A DNA stretch of 64,000 bases. Origin: Spisula solida. Taxonomy: Eukaryota > Mollusca > Bivalvia > Venerida > Mactridae. Shown here in pieces: positions 1 through 12,067 of the stretch. The position numbers were made by a program, and so were the translations under genes. The stretch spans positions 46,092,734 through 46,156,733 of the forward strand of contig OX365946.1 in NCBI GenBank assembly GCA_947247005.1, written 5' to 3'. The notes under the pieces were generated by a model, which was not told the origin of the DNA, searched no databases, and saw only the letters and a list, made by a program, of their open reading frames with translations. The stretch's first letter is position 1, and each line of letters opens with the position of its first letter.

Positions 1-3000
1 ACAACTTCGAGAACAAATTGATGCCATAAACACTTGGATCTACCCGTAAGTTGACAATAATTAAATTTACATTTTTTAAACGGAGGTTGCGAAGCGCACG
101 CAAGCGGTCACATGATGTGCAAGTATGGGTAGCTACCTATACACATAGACGTATATGTTGTACTTGCAATTTAAAACGTCGCTTGCGAAACAAAACGTGT
201 ATGCGTGAAATCACTGTTGAACTATGTTTTCCTCATGATTCGACGGTACTTGGTTGTGCGTGAACAAAACTTTTTCCGGGAGTTTAAGGTGCCCTTAACC
301 TATGCGCACTCGTTGTTTGGTTTCGAAACCTCCCTATTATCAACAAGTGACCCCCGCCCCCATGTAGCTCAATTGTTGGCGTAATTGCCGTCTAATCTGA
401 CGATATGGGTTCAAATACGGGTCATGGGAAGCACTCATATATCTGCCATATTTCACCTGAAGGCTGACTGGCAAATAAAGGCTAAGCTCGGCCTAGTGAT
501 ACCAACGAACACAAATCGATATTTGAAATACTGAAATTAATAAGAGTGGTAATGGTATTGAATTAGTAAAACAACTCAACTGAAACAATTACACGACACG
601 TTGACTCTGAGATATTTGATGATATTTGTGATTTTCATGCAACGATTCGTGACCGCAAAATGTTATATTTATCTTATGTTAATTACTCCAACCAGGCTGT
701 CATTCGACCTATAAAAGTAGCTTGATAATAAATTATTTATCTGTACTTTATTTATACATGTAATATGATTGTTATATCAAATACATGTATTTATTATATA
801 CCTAGCAATGTATTGTCACGAATACAGGCCAAATCGCGCAGTGGAATACAACGCGACAGATTGCATTTACCGTATCATACATGTCTGGTTTTCCGAATCC
901 GTACCATGCATGTCTGACGTGTTATATGCCGAACATATGCCAACGTCAATAACGTCATGACGTAAACAATTGCCTTTTTATGAATGAACGTCGCGTTATA
1001 TGCCGAAAATATGCCGACGTTCATGACGTCAATGTATACACATCAAACGCATTTTCGCGCGTAAAAGCGCTTTTTTCACTTTTGAAGGTATATAATAAAA
1101 GGAATATTACTGCAGTGGTGTTGATCCGTTAAGCCGTATTACCTCTCGTTGGTTGCGCCATACCGCATCTCACTCGACCTAGCGGTCTCGCGGGATACGG
1201 CATTACACAAGCAACTCGAGGTAATACGGCCCAACGGATTAACACACTGCAGTGATATTCCGTATGTATGTGGTCGGGTATAAAAGCTTATTAGTGCTTG
1301 TGTTACAATGTTTGTTAAACTACTCTGTAAAAATAAAATTTACTTGACTTGACTTGAGCTTGTGATAGTTTATCAAACGGTTACCTAGGTTACATAATCC
1401 GCACGTGACGTCATTCATGACCTACTTTTTACACAGTATACCTATAGTTCATATGCGATTTCTTCATTTGATTCTCAAAAAGTGCACTTTCTCCACAAGT
1501 TATTGAAAACACTTTGTATTTTTATACGATTTGTCTACACACAAAAGTTAATGTGTTATTGTTTTAACCAGATGTGTCAGTTAACTTTAACTTCCTATGT
1601 ATGTATGAATGGTTGTGCTTACAGTCGGAGTTAGTTGCTCAAATAAAAAATAAACAAAAAACCGCCAATATGCTTCTATAGAAAATTATACATCTGCATG
1701 TTTTATTATTTTAGATATATTAACAATGGTGTATATAGATCAGGATTTGCAACAACTCAGGAAGCCTACAATACTGCTGTCACTGGTGTGTTTGAACATC
1801 TGGACAAAGTACGTAAATCTTTCTACAAAATAATATATTCTTTAAGCGATTCACACACTAATGGAATTGTCATAGGATTATCCGAGATGTTCCGATTGTT
1901 TTATGAAACTTCGACATTCTTCCGCATCGCTTGGGATTCTCCAGTATTTTCTTTATAGTGTATCATTGAATTCCTTAAATCAAGATTTCCATAGTTTGCT
2001 CCCTCGCTCTTAAATGTTTTTGAAATAAAAATGTTCGTTAAATAAAATCGATGCTTTAAAAGACCGCTGGGGAAGATCTTCATTGTTTTGATTGTGTATT
2101 TTAATGCATCGGGCTCAACGCTTTCTACTAACCGTTGGAACTTTTTCAGGCATATTTGTATATGACGTCAACAGTTGACATAACCACTCCCTGTATGTAT
2201 TACCAACAAGTATGTTCATGCTATTCTGCAAGCCTTCGACAACGTCTTCCCTTTGGAGAACAATGTCAGACATAGTCAATTAACATAACCAATATAACAG
2301 AAAAATAACAATGCCTACCGTTCACTTTGCAGCCGAAGTGGGATCTTCTGGCCCATTTCTCTAGATATATTTAGAGTCTAATAAGAGGATAACAATTGGT
2401 TGGACAGGCCGGCAGCACTCAACAAACCAGCAGAGCACGAAAGGCTCTTAAAGGAACACACTAAAAGGAAAAGTCACAGCCACAATGACAAACACAAAAA
2501 TTGACCAGAAAAAATGAAACCTAACAGCTACGAGTGTTAAACGTCCATCTTTTATTTTGTAATGGTAGCGAACTAACGTTTTGCATGATATCACTTCAAG
2601 TTGCACGATACCTTATGTTGTTACTATGTATATGGAGCAATCAGTACATCAAGTGCTGTTCTAAGTGATTAAGTCTGAATATTGAAATCAAACAAAAAGC
2701 GGAACAGCGAAAATGGTCAAACTTGAGTTCTTTATTTTTTGTGGTTCCATCATGAAACACGCCGTTTTGACGGTATCAATATATCATACTCTAGTAATGT
2801 TAGGAATATACAAGCTGCTGCCGTTATAAAACTGAAAGTTGTACCTAACATGTACCTACGGATAAATAAAAGTGTCCTTAGAATAGGGGATTACGTCATA
2901 CAATAACTCGCTGGCTTAGAATTAGAAGGTCGTAAGTTTTACTTATAAGACTCATGCATATATACAATCTACATCATAATACGCTTCTTATGAGCCTATT

Positions 3001-5023
3001 TTCATGAAAATCGGATCTGGTAATATTGACCAATCCGAAGTTTAAAAAGCTTTTTTTCCATATGTAAAGAGTAGTTTTAGACAGTTTATCTTGTTTTCTC
3101 AAAATATTGAGTATTCAGACAAGATTAAACACTGATATTGTATGCTAACTAGTATGAACGATGCAAACATACATGTTAACATGTGCGCTAGCCACTATCA
3201 TGGTGTATTTTAAGTCAGAGAAAGGCTGCGTCTTGGCTTTTCTCGCTAACGTAAAAGGTGTTGTTTGCAGGTGGAAGATATATTATCAAAGACACGTTAC
3301 CTGACAGGATCAACAATGACAGAAGCTGATATCAGACTGTTTGTGACGTTAGTCAGGTTTGACTGGGTGTATCATTTACATTTCAAGGTTAGTATGGTAG
3401 TCAATATGTTTTTGGAGCAATGTTATAAAAGCAGATACCGGTATACCCGAAACACATGTATTTACATATAACTGAAACTTCACAAAATGCTTTATAGGAG
3501 AGGAAGGATATATGCCAGGAACAAGTTGATGTAATTAATGACATTTGTTTTGAATTTTAGAAAACCAGAAAACCATTTAGAAAATGTAGGCTGATTAATG
3601 ATTTATACAATTATGCAACGTACCGATATGGTTCTTAAAAGTGTTTTTCGTATTTATGGTTATATACTTATATACTCGGTGAGCAACATATAGGTTAACT
3701 CTACATGTACCATAGTAAACGACTATGGTGCGCTGTAGACTAAGATCCAACCTTCGATTCGCTCCTAAAATGACGAATATTGAGATATGATGGCTTTTTG
3801 ATTGTATTAAGTATTTATGATTGAAAACCACAATTTAAAATTCGAGTCGGATGTTTTAATCCCTGTGGATATTTATAGTGTGTATGAGAATGATACAAAT
3901 ACAATGTATTGAAACTTTTGTTTTCTTAAATATCTCATTACTTTTTATCTGTATAATGATTTATATGGATACGAAACGGTCGTTGAAATAATTCAGTGCA
4001 TAATTCTTTGTCGGCAGTGTAACAAGAAGCAAATCAAGGACTACCCAAATATCTGGGGTTTCACAAGGGAGCTCTATCAAATGGAGGCATTCTCTGGAAC
4101 TACAAACAAGGAACATATTAGGAGACATTATCACGTGAGTGTTCTAAATATATATGCCTAGGTCCTACTGAGCATTTTTTGCCTCAACGATATACTCCCG
4201 ATTGAAATTAATGAGCATTCAGGACATCGGGAACAGAATCCTCGAGGTCTATGGGAAACTATTGTGATAAATCGGGTGGTATCGAAACAAATCGGGAGAA
4301 GATCGCCAATATGGAAATCCTCATTGGGATCTTGGCTTTAGGCATCCACCATGTAAGCTGGAATTTAAGATTCTAATCCCGAAATTAGACCTGGTGTGGT
4401 ATTCAATATTGATCTTACTCGACTTAGGATAAGGACAACCAATTAGATCGCACAATATTTAACTCTTGGTCAGTAACAGACAATATGATTGGCTATCCTT
4501 ATTCTCAAATTAAATAAGATCAATACTGAATACCTCCCCTGATATGTTCAGTGGTGCTAAATATCAAAGTTTAGTGCGACGTTCTATTTACTGCTTTTGT
4601 CGAGCCCGCTTCTGGTTAGCGAAACATAGTCGCCACTTTTAGTGCATGTGTGTGCGTTCTCTTCATGTAGAGAATTTGCTGGTAAAGTTAGTACTGGTTA
4701 GGATACAGTCCTGAAAAACAGGTAAGGTGAATCAGCCCACGTATATAACTGAACATTGTAGGAATATTATGGCTCATTTAGTACACCACTAAACGTCTTG
4801 TTGAGATGATCAAAGACATTGTTGTTCTGGTTGCCTAGAAACGACGTTAAACCTGATGTTGTTCTGGTTGCCTAGAAACGACGTTAAACCTGAATAAACA
4901 AACGTAATTATTTTTCTGTTATTTCAGGAATCTCACACCAGCATCAATCCACATAGGATAACACCGATAGGACCTGATCTAGATTTCATGGAACCCCACA
5001 ATAGAGAAAAACTTGGACAGTGA
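1..5023 (+). CDS. Glutathionyl-hydroquinone reductase (Xi-class GST), 3' part
   Basis: Five exons spell the C-terminal half of an ECM4/YqjG-type S-glutathionyl-hydroquinone reductase, a cytosolic enzyme that uses glutathione to reduce glutathionyl-hydroquinones. Exons: 1-45 (continues off the left edge), 1715-1808, 3271-3387, 4018-4134, 4928-5023. All introns are GT-AG (donors gtaagt, gtacgt, gttagt, gtgagt), and the phases agree throughout. Together they encode about 155 residues, roughly half the usual ~320. Visible family signatures are [14 protein letters not shown] joined across the first intron to [18 protein letters not shown], then [15 protein letters not shown] in the helical GST domain, [19 protein letters not shown], and the tail [15 protein letters not shown] before TGA. 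The N-terminal thioredoxin-fold domain with the catalytic Cys lies outside the window. Introns hold a SINE-like piece and small inverted repeats. Alternative: an omega-class GST, but the INNGVY and PHNREKL motifs favour Xi. Confidence 0.9.
361..505 (+). repeat. tRNA-derived SINE-like fragment
   Basis: Lies in an intron of the GST gene. It shows an A-box-like gtagctcaattgttggcg and a B-box-like gggttcaaat about 40 bases later, the spacing of a tRNA pol III promoter. A tRNA fold is poor, so this is a SINE head or tRNA relic and not a working tRNA. The 3' limit is a guess. Confidence 0.4.
1101..1261. repeat. Small palindromic TIR element (161 bp)
   Basis: The ends are inverted copies, ggaatattactgcagtg on the left and cactgcagtgatattcc on the right. 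They continue inward as cgtattacctc and gaggtaatacg. No coding capacity and no clear target duplication. Lies in a GST-gene intron; likely a MITE. Confidence 0.55.
2914..3115 (+). repeat. One-ended copy of the gcttagaattagaag MITE
   Basis: Begins with gcttagaattagaag, the same 15-bp end as the complete element at 15271-15451. It shares internal sequence with it in opposite orientation (an interior ttgttttctcaaaatattga segment). The right TIR is missing. Lies in a GST-gene intron. Confidence 0.5.
4398..4534. repeat. Short inverted-repeat MITE
   Basis: Terminal inverted repeats ggtattcaatattgatctta and taagatcaatactgaatacc, with one mismatch, enclose about 95 bp without coding potential. Lies in the last intron of the GST gene. 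Confidence 0.5.
4821..4893. repeat. 37-bp direct tandem duplication
   Basis: Two adjacent copies of a 37-bp unit starting gttgttctggttgcctagaa sit about 35 bp upstream of the last GST exon. The only visible effect is to lengthen the intron. Confidence 0.8.
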
Positions 5024-5070
5024 TTTAATATACCAACTAGATTCCCTTAACTGACTCGATGTAATTGTAC

Positions 5071-5076
5071 ATTAAA
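5071..5076 (+). promoter_or_regulatory. Possible poly(A) signal ATTAAA of the GST gene
   Basis: ATTAAA lies 48 bases after the stop codon of the reductase gene. It is the commonest variant of AATAAA and is the first such hexamer downstream. The mobile element at 5297 starts about 220 bases later, so the 3' UTR is probably short. The call rests on position and the hexamer alone. Confidence 0.35.
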
Positions 5077-5296
5077 CTAACTTTTCAACACCTTGTATTA
5101 TCCGTGGTCGTGACAGTTTGTTAAGACACCAATATTACTGGGGTCAAATGTTTCAATCTCCCACAGGACATACAATTATCCTGATCCCCATAGGGGCCGT
5201 TTTGATGCGATAAGTTGGTAAGTTCAAACTGGCTAAGTAATGGCCACTGCCTTGTTCATGGCATTGGGTGTGTTCTGGAAGAAGTTGCCTCATTAT

Positions 5297-8200
5297 GGTA
5301 GGGTGACAATCTCAAATTGCCAAAAGTGGTGGCGTTCCGAGAAATACAAGATGGCGTCCAAGATGACCGCCTTTTTGACAGTATCACCTTAATATTAATG
5401 TTATGAAAATATCAGGAATATGATGCAATTTTTTAAAATAACTTTGCTTAGTTGTTATGGACACAGCAAAACTCTTTTTAACTAAAACATGTTTAGAATC
5501 TTCAAAGGTCAATGTCAAGGTCATTTACTGATAAAACCAATGTAAAAATGGCTTAAAACGCGTTTTCACCTGGTATCTTCTTTGTTTGTATAGCATTTAT
5601 TTATAAAAACTATCTAAATTGATCATTTAAATAAAGGTTAACATTCAACAGTTTAAATAAAACTACTTTGGAACACTTTGGCATTCAAGTAATGGAGATA
5701 CACAGTATATCTTGTACTATGTGCTTTTTTTACCCCACCCATCATTTTTATACAAGAAATATGCACTCATATATTCTGAAATGTTTAAAACAGATGTCTG
5801 TGATAAAAATGTTTATTATTATGATATATCTATAGTGGCATTCAAAAAATATCATTTGTGTCTGAAATTCACCAGCAAAATCCAACATGGCGTCCAAGAT
5901 GGCCGCCGTAATATATAATGTCCCTCGTATAGCATTTAGCAGGATTAATACAGTTGTTTTTCAGGTGAGGTGGCCACAAAAGTAGAACAAGAAATGATTC
6001 ATACCAAAATGTCATTATGTGACTATAAATAAGTGTATAGACCTGCTGTCATACATTGTTAAAGGGTGGTGAGGACCAGGAAATCCAAGATGGCTGCCAT
6101 TAATGGTCAATCCATATAAAGTATGTTCAAATTACTATGAGACAGTATCATACATGGGTGTAAAGATACATGTTAGCATACAAAGTACTCATTTGCTACT
6201 GTGCATCAAATAAGCATACTACATTGACCACTTTGAAGCAAAGTTCAAGGTCATGTCAAGGTCAAAGTATGAAAAATAACTGAAAAATACTATTCTGGTG
6301 GTGGTTAGTACCACATACCAGTAAGGACATTAAATTTGTGTATTGTTTGTTGCTTGGTGCCCTATAAGCCTGAAATGAGTGTATTATGTGGAGGAATGTA
6401 TTCCATAGGAATTTGAATGAGTTTATTTGGTGATGGGGAGGAGTACCAAATACTTCTTTAAAGAGTATATGTGGTGGTGATCAGTACCTAATGTTGAATA
6501 ATGTATGTGTAGGGGGATTGAGTGCATTTGGTGCAGGTTGTTATTCCATAGGGCATTGAATTGGTGTATTATATGGTGGTTAGCACTCACTATTGTCTTA
6601 AATGGGTAAATATTTGGGTTGTGAGTATGTCATATGGCCTTAATCCAGTGCAATCGGAGAAGAGGTAGAGCTCTTAAGGATTTGAATAGGTGATGGAGAT
6701 ACCCATCCATGCGAAATACATTGTACACTCTATCAATGCCCTGTAGGATAGGCACCACCACCTAAAACGCCCATTTCAGGCCTTTTGGGGCACCAACCAC
6801 TAAGAAATACACCTATTCAGTGACATATGGGATATTCACCGTAATTAAATTAACCAAATCAAAGCCTTCCGCATAATCACCACCACCAAAAAAACACATT
6901 TAATACCTACAATGGGATACTAGTACTCATCCCAACCAAATTTACACATTCAATATCATATTGGGCTTTCTTTACCAATTAATACACCCAATCAACGGTA
7001 TTTTTATGGAATTCAGTTCGGGTCATTTGGGTATGTATCATCCCCAAATACACCCATATGACATTCTTATAACACATTAAGTCACACACGTCCCAATAGT
7101 GAACTAACCACTAAATAATACACCAATTTCAGGCCATTTGGTGGCATCCAATGCCCTAACGGATTCTCACTACCACAAAATAAACCCAATCAATGCCCTA
7201 TTGGGTACTCATAAGCACCTGATACTCCCATGCAATGTCCTATTGGGTACTTACGTCCACCTCATACACCCATTCAATGCCCTATGGGATACTCGCCACC
7301 ACCTAATACTAGTACACTCAGTCAATGCCCTATGGGGTACTCCCCACCGCCTAATATACTCATTCAATGCCCTATCGGGTGCTTGTCACCACCTAATACA
7401 CTCATTCAATGCCCTATGGGGTACTTGCCACCACCTAATACACTCATTCAATGCCCTATGGGGTACTTGCCACCACCTAATACACTTATTCAATGCCCTA
7501 TGGGGTACTTGCCACCACCTAACTCATTCAATGTCCAATGGGTCCTTGTAACCACCAAAACACTCATTCAATGTCCTATGGGGTACTTGCCACCATCTAA
7601 TATACTCATTCAATGCCCTATGGGGTACTTGCCACCATCTAATATACTCATTCAATGCCCTATGGGGTACTTGCCACCACCTAATACACTCATTCAATGC
7701 CCTATGGGGAACTTGCCACCACCTAATACACTCATTCAATGTACTATGGGGTACTCGCCACCACCTAATACATTCATTCAATGTCCTATGGGGTGCTTGT
7801 CACCACCCAAAACACTCATTCAATGCCCTATGGGGTACTTGCCACCACCTAATATACTCATTCAATGTCCTATGGGGTACTGGCCACCACCTAATACTAG
7901 TACACTCATTCAATGCCCTATGGGGTACTTGCCACCACCTAATACACTCATTCAATGCCCTATGGGGTACTTGTCACCACCTAATATACTCATTCAATGT
8001 CCTATGGGGTACTTGTCACCACCTAATATACTCATTCAATGTCCTATGGGGTACTTGTCACCACCTAATACTAGTATACTCATTCAATGTCCAATGGGGT
8101 GTTTGTCACCACCAAAACACTCATTCAATGTCCTATGGGGTACTTGCCACCATCTAATATACTCATTCAATGCCCTATGGGGTACTTGCCACCACCTAAT

Positions 8201-10867
8201 ATACCCATTCAATGCCCTATGGGGTGCTTGTCACCACCTAATACACTCATTCAATACCCTATGGGGTACTTGCCACCACCTAACTCATTCAATGCCCTAT
8301 GGGGTACTTGCCACCACCTAACTCATTCAATGCCCTATGGGGTACTTGCCACCACCTAATATACCCATTCAATGCCCTATGGGGTACTTGCCACCACCTA
8401 ATACATTCATTCAATGCCCTATGGGGTGCTCGCCACCACCTGATACATTCATTCAATGCCCTATGGGGTACTCGCCATCACCTTATACACTCATTCAATG
8501 CCCTACGGGGTACTTGCCACCACCTAATACAGTACACTCATTCATTGTCCTATGGGGTACTCACCACCACCAAAAACACCAATTCGATGCCCTATTGGAT
8601 ACGCACCACCACAAAATACACCTACTTAATGTCTTGTGTTGTACTCTAAAACACCAAGTACACTCCACGTAACACAGTGTGAAGACATATTGGGTACTCA
8701 CCACCACCAAATACACCCGTTCAAAGTATTTTGGGGTAGGAACGACCATATAATACACCCATTTCACGCCTTATAGGGCACTAACCTCCAAGAATCCCCC
8801 CATTTCAGTGCCATATAGGGTATTTATAACCACACAATACACCAATTCAATGCCCTATGTGGTACTCGTCACCATCTATTACACCCATGTCAGACAATGT
8901 AGGCTTACAACAAACACCAAACAAATGCCATATGGAGCACTCACCACGACCAAATACACCCTTCAATGCCCTATGGGATATTCACCTCCACCTAATACAA
9001 CAATTCAATGCTCTATGGGGAAAAACCTGCACCAAATACACTCATCCAAGGCCCTATAGTGAACTCACCACCGCCTAATACACAATTTAGGCCATTTGGG
9101 GTACCCACCAACTCCAAATACACACATCCAATATCCTATGGAGTAATCATCATCACTAAGTAAAGTTAATAAACCCACTCAATGTCCTTATAGAAGCTCA
9201 CTCATTCAATGTCATATGGGTTACTCCAAACCACAAAGTACACCCACACATGTCCCATCGGGTAATCACCACCACCAGATACACCCATTCAAAGATCTTG
9301 GGGTATGCACCACCATCTTACACGACCTCACAGGCCACGTGGGGCACTATCTACCAAATATATACTAATTCAGTGCAGTACGGGGTATTCATCACGTGAC
9401 CTAATACACCCATTCAATGCTAATTTCAATATGGGGTACCCAACACCACCACCAAAAATACATATAAAGTGTCCCATGTGGTATGCACCACCACCTGATA
9501 CATTCACTTTAGGCTATATGGAACACAGATTCAGTGTCATATGAGGTATTCTTCACCATCTAATAATCCCAATGACCAATATGGTACACATCACCATCTA
9601 ATATACCAAGTTCAAGCCTTAATGGGTACCCACCACTACCAAATACACCAATCCAATGCCAAATAGGGAACTGAACCAAATTCATCTATTCAATGTCCAA
9701 TGCATATATTCATCACCACCAAATACGCGTACACCCATTCAATGACCTACAGGTATGTGGTACAAATCACGACCAGGAATCGTATTTTTCATTTATTTTT
9801 CATACTTTGACCTTGACATGACCTTGAACTTTTTTCAAAGTGGTCAATGTATTATGCTTATTTAATGCACAGTAGCAAATGAGTTTTTTGCATGCTAATA
9901 TGTATCTTTACAGCCATGGCATGTATGATACTGTCTCATAGTAATTAGAACATATTTTATATGGATTGACCATAAATGGCGGCCATCTTGGATTTCCTGG
10001 TCCTCACCACCCTTTTACAATGTGTGGCAGCATGTCTATACACTAATTTATAGTAACATAAGGACATTTTGGTATTAATCAGTTCTTGATCTACTTTTGT
10101 GGCCACCTCATCTGAAAAACAACTGTATTAATCCTGCTTAATGCTATACAAGGGACATTATATATAACGGCGGCCATCTTGGACGCCATCTTGGATTTTT
10201 CTGGTAAATTTTAGATATGAATAATATTTTTGAATGCCAATATAGATGTATCATAATAATAAACATTTTTATCACGGACATCTGTTGTAAACATTTCAGA
10301 ATACATGAGTGCATATTTCTTGTATTAAAATGGTGGGTGGGGTAAAAAAAGCACATAGTACAAGATATACTGTATATCTCCATTACTTGAATGCCAATGT
10401 GTTCCAAAGTATGTTAACCTTCATTTTAATGATAAATTTGGATAGTTTTTGTAAATAAATACTATACAAACAAAGAAGATACCAGGTGAAAACGCGTTTT
10501 AAGCCATTTTTACATTGGTTTTACCTGTAAATGACCTTGACATTGACCTTTGAAGATTCTAAAAATGTTTTAGTTAAAAAGAGTTTTGCTGTGTCTATAA
10601 CAACTAAGCAAAGTTATTTCAAAAAGTTGCATCATATTCCTGATATTTTCATACTTGACATTAATATTAAGCTGATACTGTCAAAAAGGCGGCCATTTTG
10701 GACGCCATCTTGGATTTCTCGGAACGCCACCACTTTTGGCAATTTATGCCGGCAGTCTCAGATACTATAGACTTACCCGAACATTTTGGTATATGACATG
10801 TCTTGTTAACAGACAGGTCCTACCTACTCCTAAAATAGAGGACTTTTTTGGCAATAGTCACCCTACC
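5297..10867. mobile_element. Long-TIR (foldback-like) element with 42-bp minisatellite core
   Basis: A 5571-bp element flanked by ATTAT direct repeats (5292-5296 and 10868-10872). It begins GGTAGGGTGAC and ends GTCACCCTACC. The arms 5297-6295 and about 9785-10867 are long inverted repeats that match along their length with small indels. Inside lies a degenerate 42-bp tandem array. About 6296-6705 carries the array in inverted polarity and 6733-9780 in forward polarity, so the array is part of both arms but greatly expanded in the right one. No transposase is visible, so mobilisation would be in trans. The arms contain repeated aagatggcggcc-like and tcaaggtca motifs. It sits about 270 bp beyond the GST stop codon. 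A related, more diverged element occurs at 36979-43632. Class is unknown; the 5-bp duplication does not settle it. Confidence 0.85.
7230..8560 (+). repeat. 42-bp minisatellite, about 30 copies
   Basis: The most regular part of the core of the element at 5297-10867. The unit is 42 bp and includes caatgccctatggggtactt followed by gccaccacctaatacactca. More diverged units continue on both sides (about 6290-9780). Because 42 is a multiple of three, long frames stay open in both directions: a 363-residue + frame starts at 7230 with a 14-residue repeat such as CPMGYLPPPNTLIQ, and the - strand is open over 7524-7781. These frames have no proper start context and are best read as a by-product of repeat length. 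Confidence 0.9.
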
Positions 10868-10872
10868 ATTAT

Positions 10873-12047
10873 AAGACATACATGTACACGGTGATCCATT
10901 AATTCAGCATATTAGTAAATGCCTATAACTTCACTATTTCTTTACTTACACGTGTAAATTTCGTATTGGTGGAAAGGTAATAAATAAAGAAATATGCTGA
11001 AATGAAAAATGTATTTGGCATTGTGCCGTCAAAGTGACGTTATGACGTCATCGATGACGTCATAAATTGGAGTATTTCCAAACTCGAATAATAAAACTGT
11101 ATTATTAATTGGGAAATTCTTCGATTTAAATGAAAAGAAAACTTGAAAAGTGTACCCAAGTACACATGTGTCTTCAAGAAGGAATATTGTTGGATATGTC
11201 CAATGAAATGAAACATTCGATTCGTTTGGAAAAGAGACTGGTTACCAATTACATGCAAAAGCGTCATGTACTTCATGACGTTAGTAAATGTACCGTTAAT
11301 TAACCAATCATTTTGGCTGCTAGATCAGCGCAGACTTGCAGCATTTAGCATGACAATAATCGTCTTTACACCAAAGCGAAACAAAAGCAAATAAAACAAT
11401 ACAATAAAAAGGAAAATATCATAAAACGGCTAGTATAATATATTTATTACATACGTATACATATATATAGAATATTGTAAAAAAACAACAGGATACGCAC
11501 ATGTATGGAACTGGCCAATGCATAACATAGGGCCTTAACGGGCAACATACATGTATTCAGTATAAACCACACATAATATTCTAACATAACAATATATAAA
11601 AGCACCATAAAAATATCCCACCTTACAAAGAGTTGTGTCATTGTTCCAAACCAATTTATTGTTATATTTTGAACATAAAGTTTGAAATTACCGTGACGTC
11701 ACTTTTCTTTCTGCAGCTCCTCTTGGTCATTATGAACATAATATACATGTATATCATTATGTGTCTCTCAATATACACGGATCTAGACGAAAAAATCGTT
11801 ATTTCTCACAAATCATGCAATTGCTCGAGTTCGTTTTCGATGCATAAAAATAGTACTCTTTATGAAATAACTAGAATATTAGAGTTTTTACAATATTAAA
11901 CGTAACACAATTGTCAGTAAATGTATCGTAATAGAACGATCGGTCACCCGTAGTCTGTGACTATGTATGTGACTATGTTACTAAATGTAGAAGTTTGTGA
12001 TGATTTGATTGTTCCTGAGTAGAAGTACCATTTCTAACAGCATTGTT
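10873..12047. other. Intergenic, nothing recognised
   Basis: Lies between the long-TIR element and the last exon of the nucleoside transporter. AT-rich with short spurious frames only. It should hold the transporter's 3' UTR (read leftward from 12048), but no cleavage site can be fixed. Confidence 0.5.
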
Positions 12048-12067
12048 TCATCTGTCTCCAAGCAGAC
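12048..12067 (-). CDS. CNT terminal mini-exon (tentative)
   Basis: After GACTGTTTACAG the sequence GT CTG CTT GGA GAC AGA TGA completes the phase-1 codon left by exon 11 and gives a tail ASVAGLLGDR, resembling the usual AGIL ending after the last transmembrane helix. Only 20 coding bases, so it rests on phase, acceptor and length. If wrong, reading on past exon 11 would still stop soon after. Confidence 0.55.

Noticed and set aside
7230..8321. 363-residue repeat ORF as a protein-coding gene
   Set aside because: It lies in a 42-bp minisatellite inside a mobile element, is open on both strands because of unit length, and lacks splice or start context.
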